Assembly (NCBI RefSeq): GCF_003937945.1
Contig: NZ_RSEC01000035.1
Coordinates: 114,507 to 178,506, forward strand
Origin: Amycolatopsis eburnea
GTDB taxonomy: Bacteria; Actinomycetota; Actinomycetes; Mycobacteriales; Pseudonocardiaceae
Reading direction: 5' to 3'
Length of the DNA: 64,000 nucleotides
Shown: piece after piece, positions 1 through 8,135 of the stretch
Numbering within the stretch: position 1 is the stretch's first letter
Layout: each line of letters starts with the position of its first letter
Program-made: the position numbers and the translations under genes
The notes under the pieces: model-generated
Told to the model about the DNA's origin: nothing
Seen by the model: only the letters and a program-made list of their open reading frames with translations
The model's database searches: none

Positions 1-2
1 GC

Positions 3-167
3 CCGTGCCCGGAGGATTCGGGCGGCCCGTTCTTCGTCTCCCCGGACGACCGCACGGCGACGCTGGTGGCCATCGTCAACACCGGCCCGCCGTGCCCGCA
101 GCCCGGCGCGGAGACGATCGCCCGGGTGGACGTGGTCGCGGACTGGATCCGCGAGCGGACGGGCTGA
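3..167 (+). CDS. Trypsin-like serine protease, C-terminal fragment
   Basis: The reading frame is open from the window edge and ends in TGA at 165-167. It carries the sequence PEDSGGPFF near its start, the S1 (chymotrypsin/trypsin) catalytic-serine motif (usually GDSGGP, here EDSGGP), followed by a typical hydrophobic strand LVAIVNTGPPC and a terminal helix ending DWIRERTG, as in the last helix of trypsin-fold proteases. Only about 54 residues are visible, so the His and Asp of the triad and any signal peptide lie outside the window. It is convergent with the GH87 gene. It is most likely a secreted protease of the streptogrisin/trypsin type; substrate unknown. Confidence 0.75.
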   Translation, partial: PCPEDSGGPFFVSPDDRTATLVAIVNTGPPCPQPGAETIARVDVVADWIRERTG

Positions 168-204
168 GCGGCGGCGCCCGGGACACGGGCGCCGCCGCCC
201 AGGC

Positions 205-3200
205 TCAGGGTGCGCCGGTGATGGTGAACTGCGAACCCGGCTCGACGACGACGTTGCCCGCCGACGAGTTCGTGATCGTCACGTCCGACAGCGCCGCGCT
301 GCCGCGGGCGCCGCTCATCGCGAGGATGCCGGCCCCGTTGTTGGACTTGTCGATCTTGACGTTCGTGACCGCCACGTTCATGGTCCCGCCGCCGGTCTTG
401 AACTGGATGCCGTCGTAGGTGGAGTCGTGGATCTCCGTGTCCCGCAGCGTCACCCCGGTGATGTCCTTGCCCTGCGCGAAGAACGTGATCGCGCCGAACT
501 TCTGCTGCTCGCCCCAGAACACGCCGCCGCAGCGGTGCAGGGCGTTGTTCGCGATCAGCGTCTGCCCGGAGAACGGCAGCGGGTCGTGGTCGGTCGCCAG
601 CATGATCCCCGGGTAGTTCATCGTGTCGGACACCAGGTTGTTCTCGATCTTGTTGCCGTAGCCGCCGTAGATCGCGATGCCGTTCGCGCGCCACGGGAGC
701 TGGATGGTGTTGTTCGTGAAGGCGTTGTCGTGCGCGATGTCCACCGACGGGTCCTTCACGTACTGGTTGGCCCACACGGCGAGCGAGTCGTCTCCAGTGG
801 TGCGGAACGACGAGTCGAACACCCGCGAGTTGCGCGTGCCGTTGGTGAAGTTGATGCCGTCGGCGTAGGTGTCGCGGATCCGCATGCCGCTGAACTGGAG
901 GCCGTCGGCCGGCCCCCACAGCTCGGGCTTGTTGCTGTAGTCGCGGCCGACCCACACGCCGACGTTCGCGTGCTCGATCCAGACGTTGGAGATCTTGGTG
1001 CCGGTGCCGAAGCGGCCGTTGAGGCCGACGCCGCCCTCGGCGTTGCCGTCACCGCCGCGGATCCGGCCGGAGCCGAAGATGGCGATGTCGGAGATCTGCG
1101 TGTTCTTGTCGATGTCGAACCCGAAGTTGCCTTCGTGCGGGTGGTTGATGGTGCCCGCGTCCTGCGGCTGGATCAGCGAGTACAGCTGCGAGCGCCACAT
1201 GCCGGCGCCGCGGATGGTCACGTTGGAGATGCCGACCTGGTTGTACTGGCCGCCGCCGTTGGGCACGGTCGGGTCGTCGGTCAGGATCTTCGCCTCCTGC
1301 CGCCACTGGCCTTCGGGGATCCAGACGCACGCGATGACGCCGTTCTGGTCGTCGGTGACCGCGCGCTGGATCGCCGGGGCGTCGTCGACGCCGTCGTCCG
1401 GCACGGCGCCGTATGCGGTGATGGACGTGCATTCGGCGGGCTTCGGCAGCGCCGGCGCGACCTGTTCGAGGTCGACCAGGTCGATGACGTAGTAGGCAGC
1501 GCTGTCGCCGTTGTCCCGCTGCAGCTTGAACTTCGTGCCCGCCGGGTACGACTGGCTCAGCAGCGCGTGCGACTCGTCGAACAGCCGGCGCGCGTTGGCC
1601 TGCGGCGTGTTCGTCAGGCCTTCGGGGTCGTCGGTGGTGCCGTAGAGCCAGCTGTGCTTGGACGACAGCGTCAGCTTCTGCGCGAAGGTGCCGTTGACGT
1701 ACAGGCTGAGCGTGAAGTCCTGGCCTCCGCCGCCGGGCGCATCGGGCACGGAGTTGCGGACGACAATCGAGTTCGCCTGGTTCACCGACGTGATTTCGAC
1801 GTACTGGCCCTGGTTGGCCAGCCGCACCGACCGGCGGCCGGAGGACTCGGTCGCGAAGTTGGTGTGCCCGAACGTGCGCAGCGGGTCGGTTTCGAGCAGC
1901 TGACCCTGGTACTGCGCGGCTTCCGCCTCGTATTCGGTGTACGGCAGGGCGGCGCCGCGGCCGACCACGATCGTGCGCGAGAGCCCGTTGTTGGACTCGT
2001 TGGTCTCCGCGACGGCGTTCGCCGCGTCCGCGGTCGCCGTCAGGGTGGCGCCGCCGCCGGTCGCGGTCCACGTGCCGGTGATGGCGACGTCCACTGTGGA
2101 CCCGGCCGCGACGGCGGGCGTGCTGCCGCTCAGGGTGGTGGCCCCGGCGGTCAGGCGGGTCACCGAGGCGCCCGCGCCGCTGGTGCCGCGGTTGTGCACG
2201 GCCACGGTGAACGACACCGCCGCGCCGGCCGCCGGGTTCGGCGGGTTCGACGTGATGCCGGTGACCTCGAGGTCCGGCCCGGGTGCCTGGGCGACGACCA
2301 GTGGTGCGGGCGCGGTGAAGGTGTTGTTGGTGTCGTTCTGCTCCACCACGGTGTTGGCCGGATCGACGGTCGCGGTGACCGGGTAGCTGCCCTGCGGCCG
2401 GGTGCCCGCGGCGACGGTCACCGTCGTGGACGCGCCCGCGTCGAGCGCGCCGACGGCCGCGTTGCCGACGACCGTGCCGCCGAGGGCGACGTTGACCGTC
2501 GTGGCGGGCGCGGCCGCGGTGCCCGCGTTCTTCACCGTCGCCGAGACGGTGACCTGGCTGGTCTCGTCCGGGTTCGCCGGCGTCCAGGTGGTGCCGGTGA
2601 CCACCAGGTCGGGGTTCGGCGCCGGCGTGCCGAGCACCTGGAACTCCGCGACCTGCGCGCCCGGGGCGCCGGAGTTGGCGAAGAACTGCAGCCGCACGTC
2701 GGCGGCCCGCCCGGTGACCGGGATGGTGACGGTGTTCTGGCCGGCGGCCGGGTCGAAGCGGTAGTCGGCGCGGGCCTTGAGCGTGCTGAACGCCGTGGCG
2801 CCCTGGTCGCGGCCGAGGACCTCGAAGTTCTGCGTTCGCGCGCCCCAGACCGCGTCCGGGTTGAGCTTCACGACGACGGCGTCGAGGTCGGCGCCGGCAC
2901 CGAGCTTCACGGTCAGCGAGTTCGGGTAGCCCGCCGCGGATTCCCAGTACGTGCCGGTGTTGCCGTCGTTGGCGTTGGCCGCGACGAACGAGAAGACGCT
3001 CGAGGTCGCCTCGATCGGCTTGCCCGCGGCGAGGTTCTGCCCGGCCTGGGTGCCCTGCCGCACGACGTGGGCGCTGTCGGCGGACTCGTGCCCCGCGGCG
3101 TCCGTGGCCCGCACGAAGTACTCGACGCGCGTGCCCGCGGGCCGCGTCTCGGTGAACGTGGTGCCGGTGACGGTGGTGACCGGCGTGCCGTCGCGGTAGA

Positions 3201-3855
3201 CGGTGTAGCCGGTGACGCCGACGTCGTCGGTCGAGGCCGACCAGGTCAGCCGGATCTGGCCGCCGCCGGGCTCGGTCAGGGCGAGGTTCGCGGGCGCGGT
3301 GGGCGCCTGGGTGTCGCCGGAGTCGGGGCCGTACAGCTCGAACTCCGAGAGCTGCGCGGCCGGCCACTGCGTGTTGGCGGTGATCTGCAGGCGCACGTAC
3401 CGGGTCGTCGCGGTCACCGGGATGGTGACGGTGTTGGCGCTGGGTGCGAACGCGTACCCGCCGGAGGCGACGAGGTCGGTGAACGCGGTGCCGTCGGTGC
3501 TGCCGCGCACGGCGAGCGTCTGGGTGCGGGATTCCCAGGTGGCGGGCAGTTTCAGCACGATCCGCGAGAGCGGCTTGGCCGAGCCGAGGTCGGCCTGGAG
3601 CCACTGCGGGAACGCGTTGTTGGCGGATTCCCAGTAGCTGGCCTGGTTCCCGTCGACGGCGTTGGCGACCGGGTAGCCGGGCAGCGCGCTGCTCGCCGAC
3701 ACCGTGCGGGTCAGCGGCACGTCGGCGACGGCGGCGGCCGCGGCTTCGGTCCGGGGTGGCGGGCCGCCGGCGGCGGAGGCGAGGGAGAGCCCGGTGACGG
3801 ACAGCCCCACGGCGAGGAATCCGGCCAGGAGCCGGGGCAAGCGCATGCGTGTCAT
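205..3855 (-). CDS. Secreted multidomain GH87 alpha-1,3-glucanase (mycodextranase/mutanase family)
   Basis: A 1216-residue exported glycanase. In order: signal peptide (1-30), F5/8-type discoidin domain (about 45-175), fibronectin III (180-260), second discoidin domain (270-410), two CARDB repeats (420-635), a CBM6/35-like carbohydrate-binding domain (645-800), and a right-handed beta-helix catalytic domain (815-1216). The catalytic signature YADGINF...TGDDS places Asp999, Asp1022 and Asp1023 with spacing +23/+24, the same spacing as the three catalytic aspartates I recall for GH87 enzymes such as Bacillus Agl-KA. The family hydrolyses alpha-1,3-glucan (fungal cell wall, mutan) or nigeran outside the cell. 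Start at 3855 follows a purine-rich GAAGAGAAG; Met4 is an alternative. Monocistronic. Family call is firm, exact substrate inferred. Confidence 0.88.
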   Translation of the reverse strand: MTRMRLPRLLAGFLAVGLSVTGLSLASAAGGPPPRTEAAAAAVADVPLTRTVSASSALPGYPVANAVDGNQASYWESANNAFPQWLQADLGSAKPLSRIVLKLPATWESRTQTLAVRGSTDGTAFTDLVASGGYAFAPSANTVTIPVTATTRYVRLQITANTQWPAAQLSEFELYGPDSGDTQAPTAPANLALTEPGGGQIRLTWSASTDDVGVTGYTVYRDGTPVTTVTGTTFTETRPAGTRVEYFVRATDAAGHESADSAHVVRQGTQAGQNLAAGKPIEATSSVFSFVAANANDGNTGTYWESAAGYPNSLTVKLGAGADLDAVVVKLNPDAVWGARTQNFEVLGRDQGATAFSTLKARADYRFDPAAGQNTVTIPVTGRAADVRLQFFANSGAPGAQVAEFQVLGTPAPNPDLVVTGTTWTPANPDETSQVTVSATVKNAGTAAAPATTVNVALGGTVVGNAAVGALDAGASTTVTVAAGTRPQGSYPVTATVDPANTVVEQNDTNNTFTAPAPLVVAQAPGPDLEVTGITSNPPNPAAGAAVSFTVAVHNRGTSGAGASVTRLTAGATTLSGSTPAVAAGSTVDVAITGTWTATGGGATLTATADAANAVAETNESNNGLSRTIVVGRGAALPYTEYEAEAAQYQGQLLETDPLRTFGHTNFATESSGRRSVRLANQGQYVEITSVNQANSIVVRNSVPDAPGGGGQDFTLSLYVNGTFAQKLTLSSKHSWLYGTTDDPEGLTNTPQANARRLFDESHALLSQSYPAGTKFKLQRDNGDSAAYYVIDLVDLEQVAPALPKPAECTSITAYGAVPDDGVDDAPAIQRAVTDDQNGVIACVWIPEGQWRQEAKILTDDPTVPNGGGQYNQVGISNVTIRGAGMWRSQLYSLIQPQDAGTINHPHEGNFGFDIDKNTQISDIAIFGSGRIRGGDGNAEGGVGLNGRFGTGTKISNVWIEHANVGVWVGRDYSNKPELWGPADGLQFSGMRIRDTYADGINFTNGTRNSRVFDSSFRTTGDDSLAVWANQYVKDPSVDIAHDNAFTNNTIQLPWRANGIAIYGGYGNKIENNLVSDTMNYPGIMLATDHDPLPFSGQTLIANNALHRCGGVFWGEQQKFGAITFFAQGKDITGVTLRDTEIHDSTYDGIQFKTGGGTMNVAVTNVKIDKSNNGAGILAMSGARGSAALSDVTITNSSAGNVVVEPGSQFTITGAP

Positions 3856-4019
3856 GGCGTCTTCTCTTCGTCGAGAGCGGCAGGGGAGGGAGCGCGAGCC
3901 TCACGAGCATGCAACAACGAGGAGACAACATGCAAGAACTTGACATGATTCAGAAATTTGACGACTAGCCGTCCGGGCGTGCGGAATCGCCGCCCGATCT
4001 GTCCGGAACGCGAGGTGGG

Positions 4020-4649
4020 TCAGGAGAACGAAAGCGCGGTCAGCTCTTCGGCGATCAGCAGGTCGGGGTCGAACTTCATGCCCGCGAAGTGGCCGGCCAG
4101 CTCGAGGGACAGCACGCCGTGCAGCCGGGTCCAGAAGGCCAGCGCCCGGTGCAGCGCCCCGGCCGAAACGGTGCTGTCGCCCGCCCACTCGCGATGGGTC
4201 TCGAGGTGTTCGTCGAACGGCGACGGGACCTCCGCGTCCGGCATTTCCGCGCAGGCTTCGATCAGCACCGCCATCACCTCGTGCGAGAGCGCGGTCGTGT
4301 CGGCGGGCGCGTGGTAGCCGGGGACGGGCGTGCCGTAGATGAGGAAGTACCGCTGCGGATCGCTGCGCGCCCAGTTCCGGATGACGTGCGCCAGCATGGC
4401 GAAACCCTGGCCGCGGACGGACCGGACGGCGTCGGCGATGCTGCGGTAGGCGTCGCGGATGAGCGCGGTGAGCAGCTCGTCCCGGCTCGCGAAGTACCGG
4501 TACAGCGCCGGGCCGCTCATGCCCAGCTGCTTGGCGATGGCGTTGAGCGACAACGCCGGCACGCCGGCCGCGGCGATCTGCTCCCAGGCGTGCCGCTTGA
4601 TCTCTTCACGCACTTGAGCGCGGTAGCGCTCCCGCGGGCTCTCCGTCAC
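4020..4649 (-). CDS. TetR-family transcriptional regulator
   Basis: 209 residues. The N-terminal helix-turn-helix is clear: residues about 15-62 read as a canonical TetR DNA-binding domain (AIAKQLGMSGPALYRYFASRDELLTALI). The C-terminal half resembles the WHG-type TetR ligand-binding domain (WARSDPQRYFLIYGTPVPGY). It is divergent from the SRPBCC protein gene at 4743, with a promoter and a palindrome in the 93-bp gap, so it probably represses that gene pair and itself. The ligand cannot be read from the sequence; the lipid/hydrophobe-type fold of the neighbouring target suggests a hydrophobic effector (inference). Confidence 0.88.
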   Translation of the reverse strand: MTESPRERYRAQVREEIKRHAWEQIAAAGVPALSLNAIAKQLGMSGPALYRYFASRDELLTALIRDAYRSIADAVRSVRGQGFAMLAHVIRNWARSDPQRYFLIYGTPVPGYHAPADTTALSHEVMAVLIEACAEMPDAEVPSPFDEHLETHREWAGDSTVSAGALHRALAFWTRLHGVLSLELAGHFAGMKFDPDLLIAEELTALSFS

Positions 4650-4673
4650 GGTTAGAGGCTATCACTTTTCCTA

Positions 4674-4710
4674 TTGACACTCACTCCGCACTGGTTATAG
4701 CTTCTAACCA
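4674..4710 (+). promoter_or_regulatory. Promoter with overlapping TetR-type operator
   Basis: TTGACA (4674-4679), 16-bp spacer, TATAGC (4696-4701) form a good sigma-70/HrdB-type promoter for the gene at 4743. The -10 lies inside the inverted repeat TGGTTA-n7-TAACCA (4692-4710). A repressor bound there would block this promoter, and the site also sits in the leader of the divergent TetR gene. Binding is inferred from position and symmetry. Confidence 0.6.
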
Positions 4711-4742
4711 TCACGACAAGGGCTAACAACCAGGAGAACCTC

Positions 4743-5345
4743 ATGACTCGCTTGCGCACCGCCCTGCTCGCCCTCCCCCTGGCCGCCGGGCTGCTGGGCG
4801 TCGCGGCTCCGGCCGCTTCGGCTGCTTCCGCGTCCGTCACCTGCCGCGGCGAGGGGATCGATCCGGCCGCCCGGCTGCACTACCGGACCGAGACGCTGAT
4901 CAAGGCGCCGCCGGGCGCGGTCTGGAAACTGCAGACCGACGTCGGAGGCTGGCCGTCGTGGCAGAGCGCCGTCAGCAGCGCGAAACGCCTCGATCCCGGC
5001 CCACTGCGGCCGGGCTCGCGGTTCCGGTGGACCACGCCGGTCCCGGCCACCCCCGCGACGCCGGCGACCACGCTGGTCATCACCTCGACCGTCCACCAGT
5101 CCCAGCCGGGCCGCTGCGTCCGCTGGAGCGGCCCGGCCATCGGCGCGGGCCTGCGCATCGACCGGGGCGTGCACGTCTGGACGTTCACCCCCGCCCGCGG
5201 TGGCGTCCTGGTCCGCACCGAGGAGAGCTGGACGGGCGACCAGATCGAAGCCGACCCGGCCACCGCCATGAAGTACCTGGCCCCCGGGCTCGACGCCTGG
5301 CTGGCCGACCTCAAGAAGACCGCCGAAGCCCCCTGCCACCGCTGA
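4743..5345 (+). CDS. Exported SRPBCC (START-like/polyketide cyclase fold) protein
   Basis: 200 residues with a cleavable signal peptide (LLALPLAAGLLGVAAPAASA, residues 8-27). The mature part follows the SRPBCC pattern: TETLIKAPPGAVWKLQTDVGGWPSWQ (residues about 49-74), a beta-rich core, and a long C-terminal helix (AMKYLAPGLDAWLADLKKTAE). SRPBCC proteins bind hydrophobic ligands in a deep cavity; an exported copy may act as a lipid or aromatic ligand carrier at the cell surface. Two cysteines (CRGEG and the C-terminal APCHR, plus one mid-chain) could form a disulfide. Start follows AGGAG at a good distance. It heads a two-gene unit with the membrane protein 17 bp downstream, and is probably controlled by the divergent TetR. 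Confidence 0.8.
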   Translation: MTRLRTALLALPLAAGLLGVAAPAASAASASVTCRGEGIDPAARLHYRTETLIKAPPGAVWKLQTDVGGWPSWQSAVSSAKRLDPGPLRPGSRFRWTTPVPATPATPATTLVITSTVHQSQPGRCVRWSGPAIGAGLRIDRGVHVWTFTPARGGVLVRTEESWTGDQIEADPATAMKYLAPGLDAWLADLKKTAEAPCHR

Positions 5346-5362
5346 GCCACGAGGAGAACACG

Positions 5363-5698
5363 ATGACCACCACCACAGCCCCCGCCCGCCGCACCTCGAC
5401 CGCCGTCCTGATCGCGGCCTGGGCCGTGCCGGTCATGGTGCTCGGGCAGTTCGCCTTCCTGACCGTGCTCCCGATCGCCGTCGTCCTGGCCGGCGCCCTG
5501 CGCGCGGGGAATTCCTTGCGCTGGTGGGCTTCCGGGCTCGCCGCGGGTTACGCCGCGCTGATCGGGGCGTGGCTGCTGGGGCCGGGCGACGCGCCGAGCT
5601 TGTCGAAGTTCCTGAGTCCCGTCGCCACCGGGATCTTCGCCGCGGCCGGGGCCGCGGTGGCGATCGCCGCCGTCGTCAGCCGCCGGCGTGGCCGCTGA
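5363..5698 (+). CDS. Small integral membrane protein
   Basis: 111 residues, starting at ATG after GAGGAG, 17 bp after the SRPBCC gene and so probably co-transcribed. Four hydrophobic stretches are visible (AVLIAAWAVPVMVLGQFAFL, VLPIAVVLAGAL, WWASGLAAGYAALIGAWLL, ATGIFAAAGAAVAIAAVV), ending in a positively charged RRRGR tail that would stay in the cytoplasm. No family motif that I recognise. It may be a partner or anchor for the exported SRPBCC protein; this rests only on gene order. Confidence 0.75.
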   Translation: MTTTTAPARRTSTAVLIAAWAVPVMVLGQFAFLTVLPIAVVLAGALRAGNSLRWWASGLAAGYAALIGAWLLGPGDAPSLSKFLSPVATGIFAAAGAAVAIAAVVSRRRGR

Positions 5699-5887
5699 CG
5701 AACGCCGTGAGGAAACACGGTGTCGGCGATCACCGCCAGGCCGATCCCGCCGCCGAGCAGGGACACCCCGAGCACCACGGACTCCCCTTCGACGGCTGGC
5801 GACATGTCGACTGTGGCGCGGGTCACGGAATGCTCGGCGATCTTCGGCGCTACACCCGAAGAGAACCGTTCGACCCGAGGGAGCGCC

Positions 5888-6013
5888 ATGTCCACCACCA
5901 CCCCGGAAGAAGCCACCGCGCCGGCCGTGCCCGCGCTGGACGACTTCGACTTCGAGCTCACCGACGGCGCCGCCTGCCGGATCGACGACCCGGACTGCGA
6001 AGCCTGCCAGTGA
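5888..6013 (+). CDS. Orphan 41-aa acidic peptide with C-terminal cysteines (possible RiPP-like precursor)
   Basis: ATG at 5888 follows GAGGGAGC with good spacing. The product is short and bipartite: a Thr/Glu/Ala-rich start (MSTTTPEEATAPAVP), an acidic helix-like segment (ALDDFDFELTDG) and a tail with three Cys (AACRIDDPDCEACQ). The LDDFDFEL segment resembles leader regions of lanthipeptide/thiopeptide-type precursors, and the tail could be a core or a metal-binding CxxC. No modifying enzyme is encoded nearby, so a RiPP role is only a hypothesis; it could equally be a small regulatory or structural peptide. A strong 12-bp-stem hairpin follows the stop codon. Confidence 0.5.
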   Translation: MSTTTPEEATAPAVPALDDFDFELTDGAACRIDDPDCEACQ

Positions 6014-6019
6014 GCCCGC

Positions 6020-6049
6020 GGCGCCGGCCGGTCCACGCCGGCCGGCGCC
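6020..6049. terminator. Bidirectional hairpin terminator
   Basis: GGCGCCGGCCGG (6020-6031) pairs perfectly with CCGGCCGGCGCC (6038-6049) around a 6-base loop. It lies between the stops of two convergent small genes (6013 and 6053), where a shared terminator is expected. There is no U-tract, which is usual in actinobacteria. Confidence 0.65.
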
Positions 6050-6052
6050 CTC

Positions 6053-6193
6053 TCAGAGGTGCATGGCCAGCCACAACGCCAGCCAGGCGAGGCACGCCAG
6101 CGCGCCGCCGACGCCGAACGCCAGCAGCACGCGCCGCAACCCCGCGATGACGCCGGCCCGCCCCGTCACTTCGGTGATTCCCGCATCAGCCAT
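6053..6193 (-). CDS. 46-aa single-span membrane peptide
   Basis: On the minus strand an ATG at 6193 opens a 46-codon frame ending in TGA at 6053-6055. The product has a polar N-terminus (MADAGITEVTGRAGVIAGLRR) followed by one membrane helix (VLLAFGVGGALACLAWLALWLAM) and ends HL. The basic RR pair before the helix suggests an N-in orientation. The ribosome-binding site is weak (GGGGGC), which lowers confidence. It converges on the 41-aa peptide gene; whether they are functionally linked is unknown. Confidence 0.45.
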   Translation of the reverse strand: MADAGITEVTGRAGVIAGLRRVLLAFGVGGALACLAWLALWLAMHL

Positions 6194-6234
6194 GGCCACG
6201 TGATGCCCCCGTGCGGGCGCGGCAAACATCGGCG

Positions 6235-7068
6235 CTAGCCCGCGTCACCCATCACCAGGCCCTCGATCGTGTGCTTCTGGGTGATCGGCCGCAGCACGTC
6301 GACGACGGGGCAGTGCAGGTGCGCGCGCACGGAGTCCGGCAGTGCCGCCCAGAATTCGCGGGTCACGGCGGTGTCGTGGCGCGCGTCGTTGCCCGCGCCC
6401 GGCGCGTCGAGGCCGAGCACGAGCACCGGCCGGGACTTGGCCGAGTGGTTCGCCGTGCCGCGGTGGATCGTCAGCGCCGAGCGGATCGAGATGTCCCCCA
6501 TCCGCGGGAACTTCCGCGCGGCGAGCTCCCGGTAGCGCGGGTACGCCGACCGCGGCGGGAACATGCCGTGGTCGAAGCCGGTGCCGTCGTCCCAGTGCGT
6601 GCCGGGCGCGATTTCGAACGGGCCCATGTCCGGCTCGGTGTCGACCGCGGTCACGTTGACCGCCAGCGACGTCAGCCTGCGCTCGCGCGCCGTTTCCTCC
6701 GGCATCGGGAAGTCGCGGTGCCACGGCTGGTCGACCGCGCCGGCCAGCGGGACGTCGAAGCCGACCTCGACGATCCGGTAGTCCGGCCCCAGCACCGCCT
6801 CGGCGACGGCCGTGATCCACGGGTGGCTCGCCAATTCGGCGAACCCGCGCAGCTGCTCCGGGTGGATCTCGACGTAGTAGCGGTTCGGCCCGCGGCCGAC
6901 GGCGCCGTCCGGCCGGGCGCGCGCCTCGGCGAACGCCGTGTCGATGTCCTCGCCGAGGCGGCGGACCCAGTCGCGGTCGAACGCCCCGGGCAGGCCGATG
7001 ATGCCGTCCCGGTGCAGGCGCTCGGTCAGGGTCGTGAGCTCGGTGACGGGCAGTGCGGGCGCGGTCAT
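6235..7068 (-). CDS. Phytanoyl-CoA dioxygenase (PhyH) family Fe(II)/2-oxoglutarate oxygenase
   Basis: 277 residues, the usual PhyH length. The iron-binding facial triad is visible: H-x-D in QPWHRDFPM (residues about 117-119) and the distal His in LTIHRGTANHS (about 201-208), with an Arg/Ser pair after it likely binding 2-oxoglutarate. The family hydroxylates or halogenates small molecules using Fe(II), O2 and 2-oxoglutarate; substrates range from phytanoyl-CoA to ectoine and secondary metabolites, and the substrate here cannot be told. It is divergent from a LacI regulator across a perfect palindrome and is probably its main target. No other enzyme gene is adjacent, so it may act alone in a sugar- or ligand-inducible conversion. 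Confidence 0.85.
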   Translation of the reverse strand: MTAPALPVTELTTLTERLHRDGIIGLPGAFDRDWVRRLGEDIDTAFAEARARPDGAVGRGPNRYYVEIHPEQLRGFAELASHPWITAVAEAVLGPDYRIVEVGFDVPLAGAVDQPWHRDFPMPEETARERRLTSLAVNVTAVDTEPDMGPFEIAPGTHWDDGTGFDHGMFPPRSAYPRYRELAARKFPRMGDISIRSALTIHRGTANHSAKSRPVLVLGLDAPGAGNDARHDTAVTREFWAALPDSVRAHLHCPVVDVLRPITQKHTIEGLVMGDAG

Positions 7069-7106
7069 CCTGGCCTCCTCGGGGCACGACGGCGTGGCAC
7101 CTCAGT

Positions 7107-7132
7107 TTGCAACGTGGCATGCCACGTTGCAA
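7107..7132. promoter_or_regulatory. LacI-type operator: perfect 26-bp palindrome
   Basis: Half-site TTGCAACGTGGCA (7107-7119) is followed directly by its exact reverse complement (7120-7132). The centre TGGCATGCCA and the absence of a spacer are typical of LacI/GalR operators. It lies 17 bp before the LacI start and 39 bp before the PhyH start, so a bound repressor would cover both divergent promoters. Confidence 0.8.
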
Positions 7133-7148
7133 GAGGTACGCTGCGCGG

Positions 7149-8135
7149 GTGAACCCGAAACTGCGCGACGTGGCCGAGCACGCGGGCGTGTCCGTCCGGA
7201 CGGTGTCCAACGTCGTCAACGGGTTCCGCTACGTGGCCCCGGCAACCCGTGAGCGGGTGCAGGCGAGCATCGACGCGCTCGGCTACCGCCCCAACCTCGC
7301 CGCCCGGACGCTGCGGCGCGGCCGGACCGGGCTGATCGCGCTGGTGATCCCCGAGATCGACTCGCCGTACTTCGCCGAGCTCGCCGCGCGGACAGTGCGC
7401 GTCGCCGAGGCCCGCGGCCTCACGGTGCTCATCGACCAGACCGACGGCGACGCCGAGCGCGAGAAACAGCTGCTGCACGGGCAGCGCAGCCAGCTGGTCG
7501 ACGGCGTCCTGTTCAGCCCGTGGGCGGTGGCCCCCGCCGAGCTGGCCGCGCGCACCGACCCGGTCCCCTTGGTGCTGCTCGGCGAGCACGACGGCACCGG
7601 CGGCGTCGACCACGTCGCGATCGACAACGTCGCCGCGGCGCGCGAAGCCACCGCCCACCTGCTGGCGTCCGGCCGCCGCCGCGTCGCGGCACTGGGCATC
7701 CAGCCGCGCTCACTGAACGCGACGGCCCGCCAGCGCCTCACCGGCTACCGCCAGGCGCTTGCCGACGCCGGGTTGGCGGAGACGCCGGAGCTGGAGATCG
7801 CGGTGCGGCGCCTCCACCGCGCCGACGGCCACGCGGCGATGCTGACCCTGCTGGACCTGCCCGAGCCCCCGGACGCCGTCTTCTGCTTCACGGACGAGCT
7901 GGCCCTGGGCGCGCTGCGGGCGGCCGCCGACCGCGGGGTGACGGTGCCCGGCGAGCTGGCGCTGGCGGGCTTCGACGACATCGAAGACGGCCGCTACAGC
8001 GTCCCGGCGCTGACTACGGTGTCGCCGGACAAGGACCGCATCGCGGAACTGGCACTGGACCGCCTGACCCAGCCGGCGGCGGAGCCCCGATCGATCGTGG
8101 CACCGCACCGGCTGGTGGTGCGCGGCACCAGCTGA
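7149..8135 (+). CDS. LacI/GalR-family transcriptional regulator
   Basis: 328 residues from a GTG start at 7149 (an upstream start would run through the operator). The N-terminal HTH and hinge are textbook: LRDVAEHAGVSVRTVSNVVNGF (residues 5-26) then YRPNLAARTLRRGRTGLIALVIPEID. The rest is a periplasmic-binding-protein fold (LVDGVLFSPWAV, HVAIDNVAAAREATAHLLASGRRRVAALG, DAVFCFTDELALGALRAA, ALAGFDDIEDGRYSVPALTTV). It should repress itself and the divergent PhyH oxygenase through the 26-bp palindrome and release on binding a sugar or other small effector. Its last codons are part of a 52-bp segment duplicated just downstream. Confidence 0.9.
   Translation: MNPKLRDVAEHAGVSVRTVSNVVNGFRYVAPATRERVQASIDALGYRPNLAARTLRRGRTGLIALVIPEIDSPYFAELAARTVRVAEARGLTVLIDQTDGDAEREKQLLHGQRSQLVDGVLFSPWAVAPAELAARTDPVPLVLLGEHDGTGGVDHVAIDNVAAAREATAHLLASGRRRVAALGIQPRSLNATARQRLTGYRQALADAGLAETPELEIAVRRLHRADGHAAMLTLLDLPEPPDAVFCFTDELALGALRAAADRGVTVPGELALAGFDDIEDGRYSVPALTTVSPDKDRIAELALDRLTQPAAEPRSIVAPHRLVVRGTS

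Noticed and set aside
427..3948. Very long open frames on the plus strand and in another minus frame across the GH87 gene (up to 1173 codons)
   Set aside because: Arg/Val/Gly-rich composition typical of shadow frames in high-GC DNA; no domains, no ribosome-binding site. The 1216-aa frame has a full domain series.
5699..5887. Minus-strand hydrophobic segment (VVLGVSLLGGGIGLAVIADTVF) as a gene
   Set aside because: No plausible start or ribosome-binding site, and the frame runs on antisense to the 111-aa membrane protein; at most a relic.
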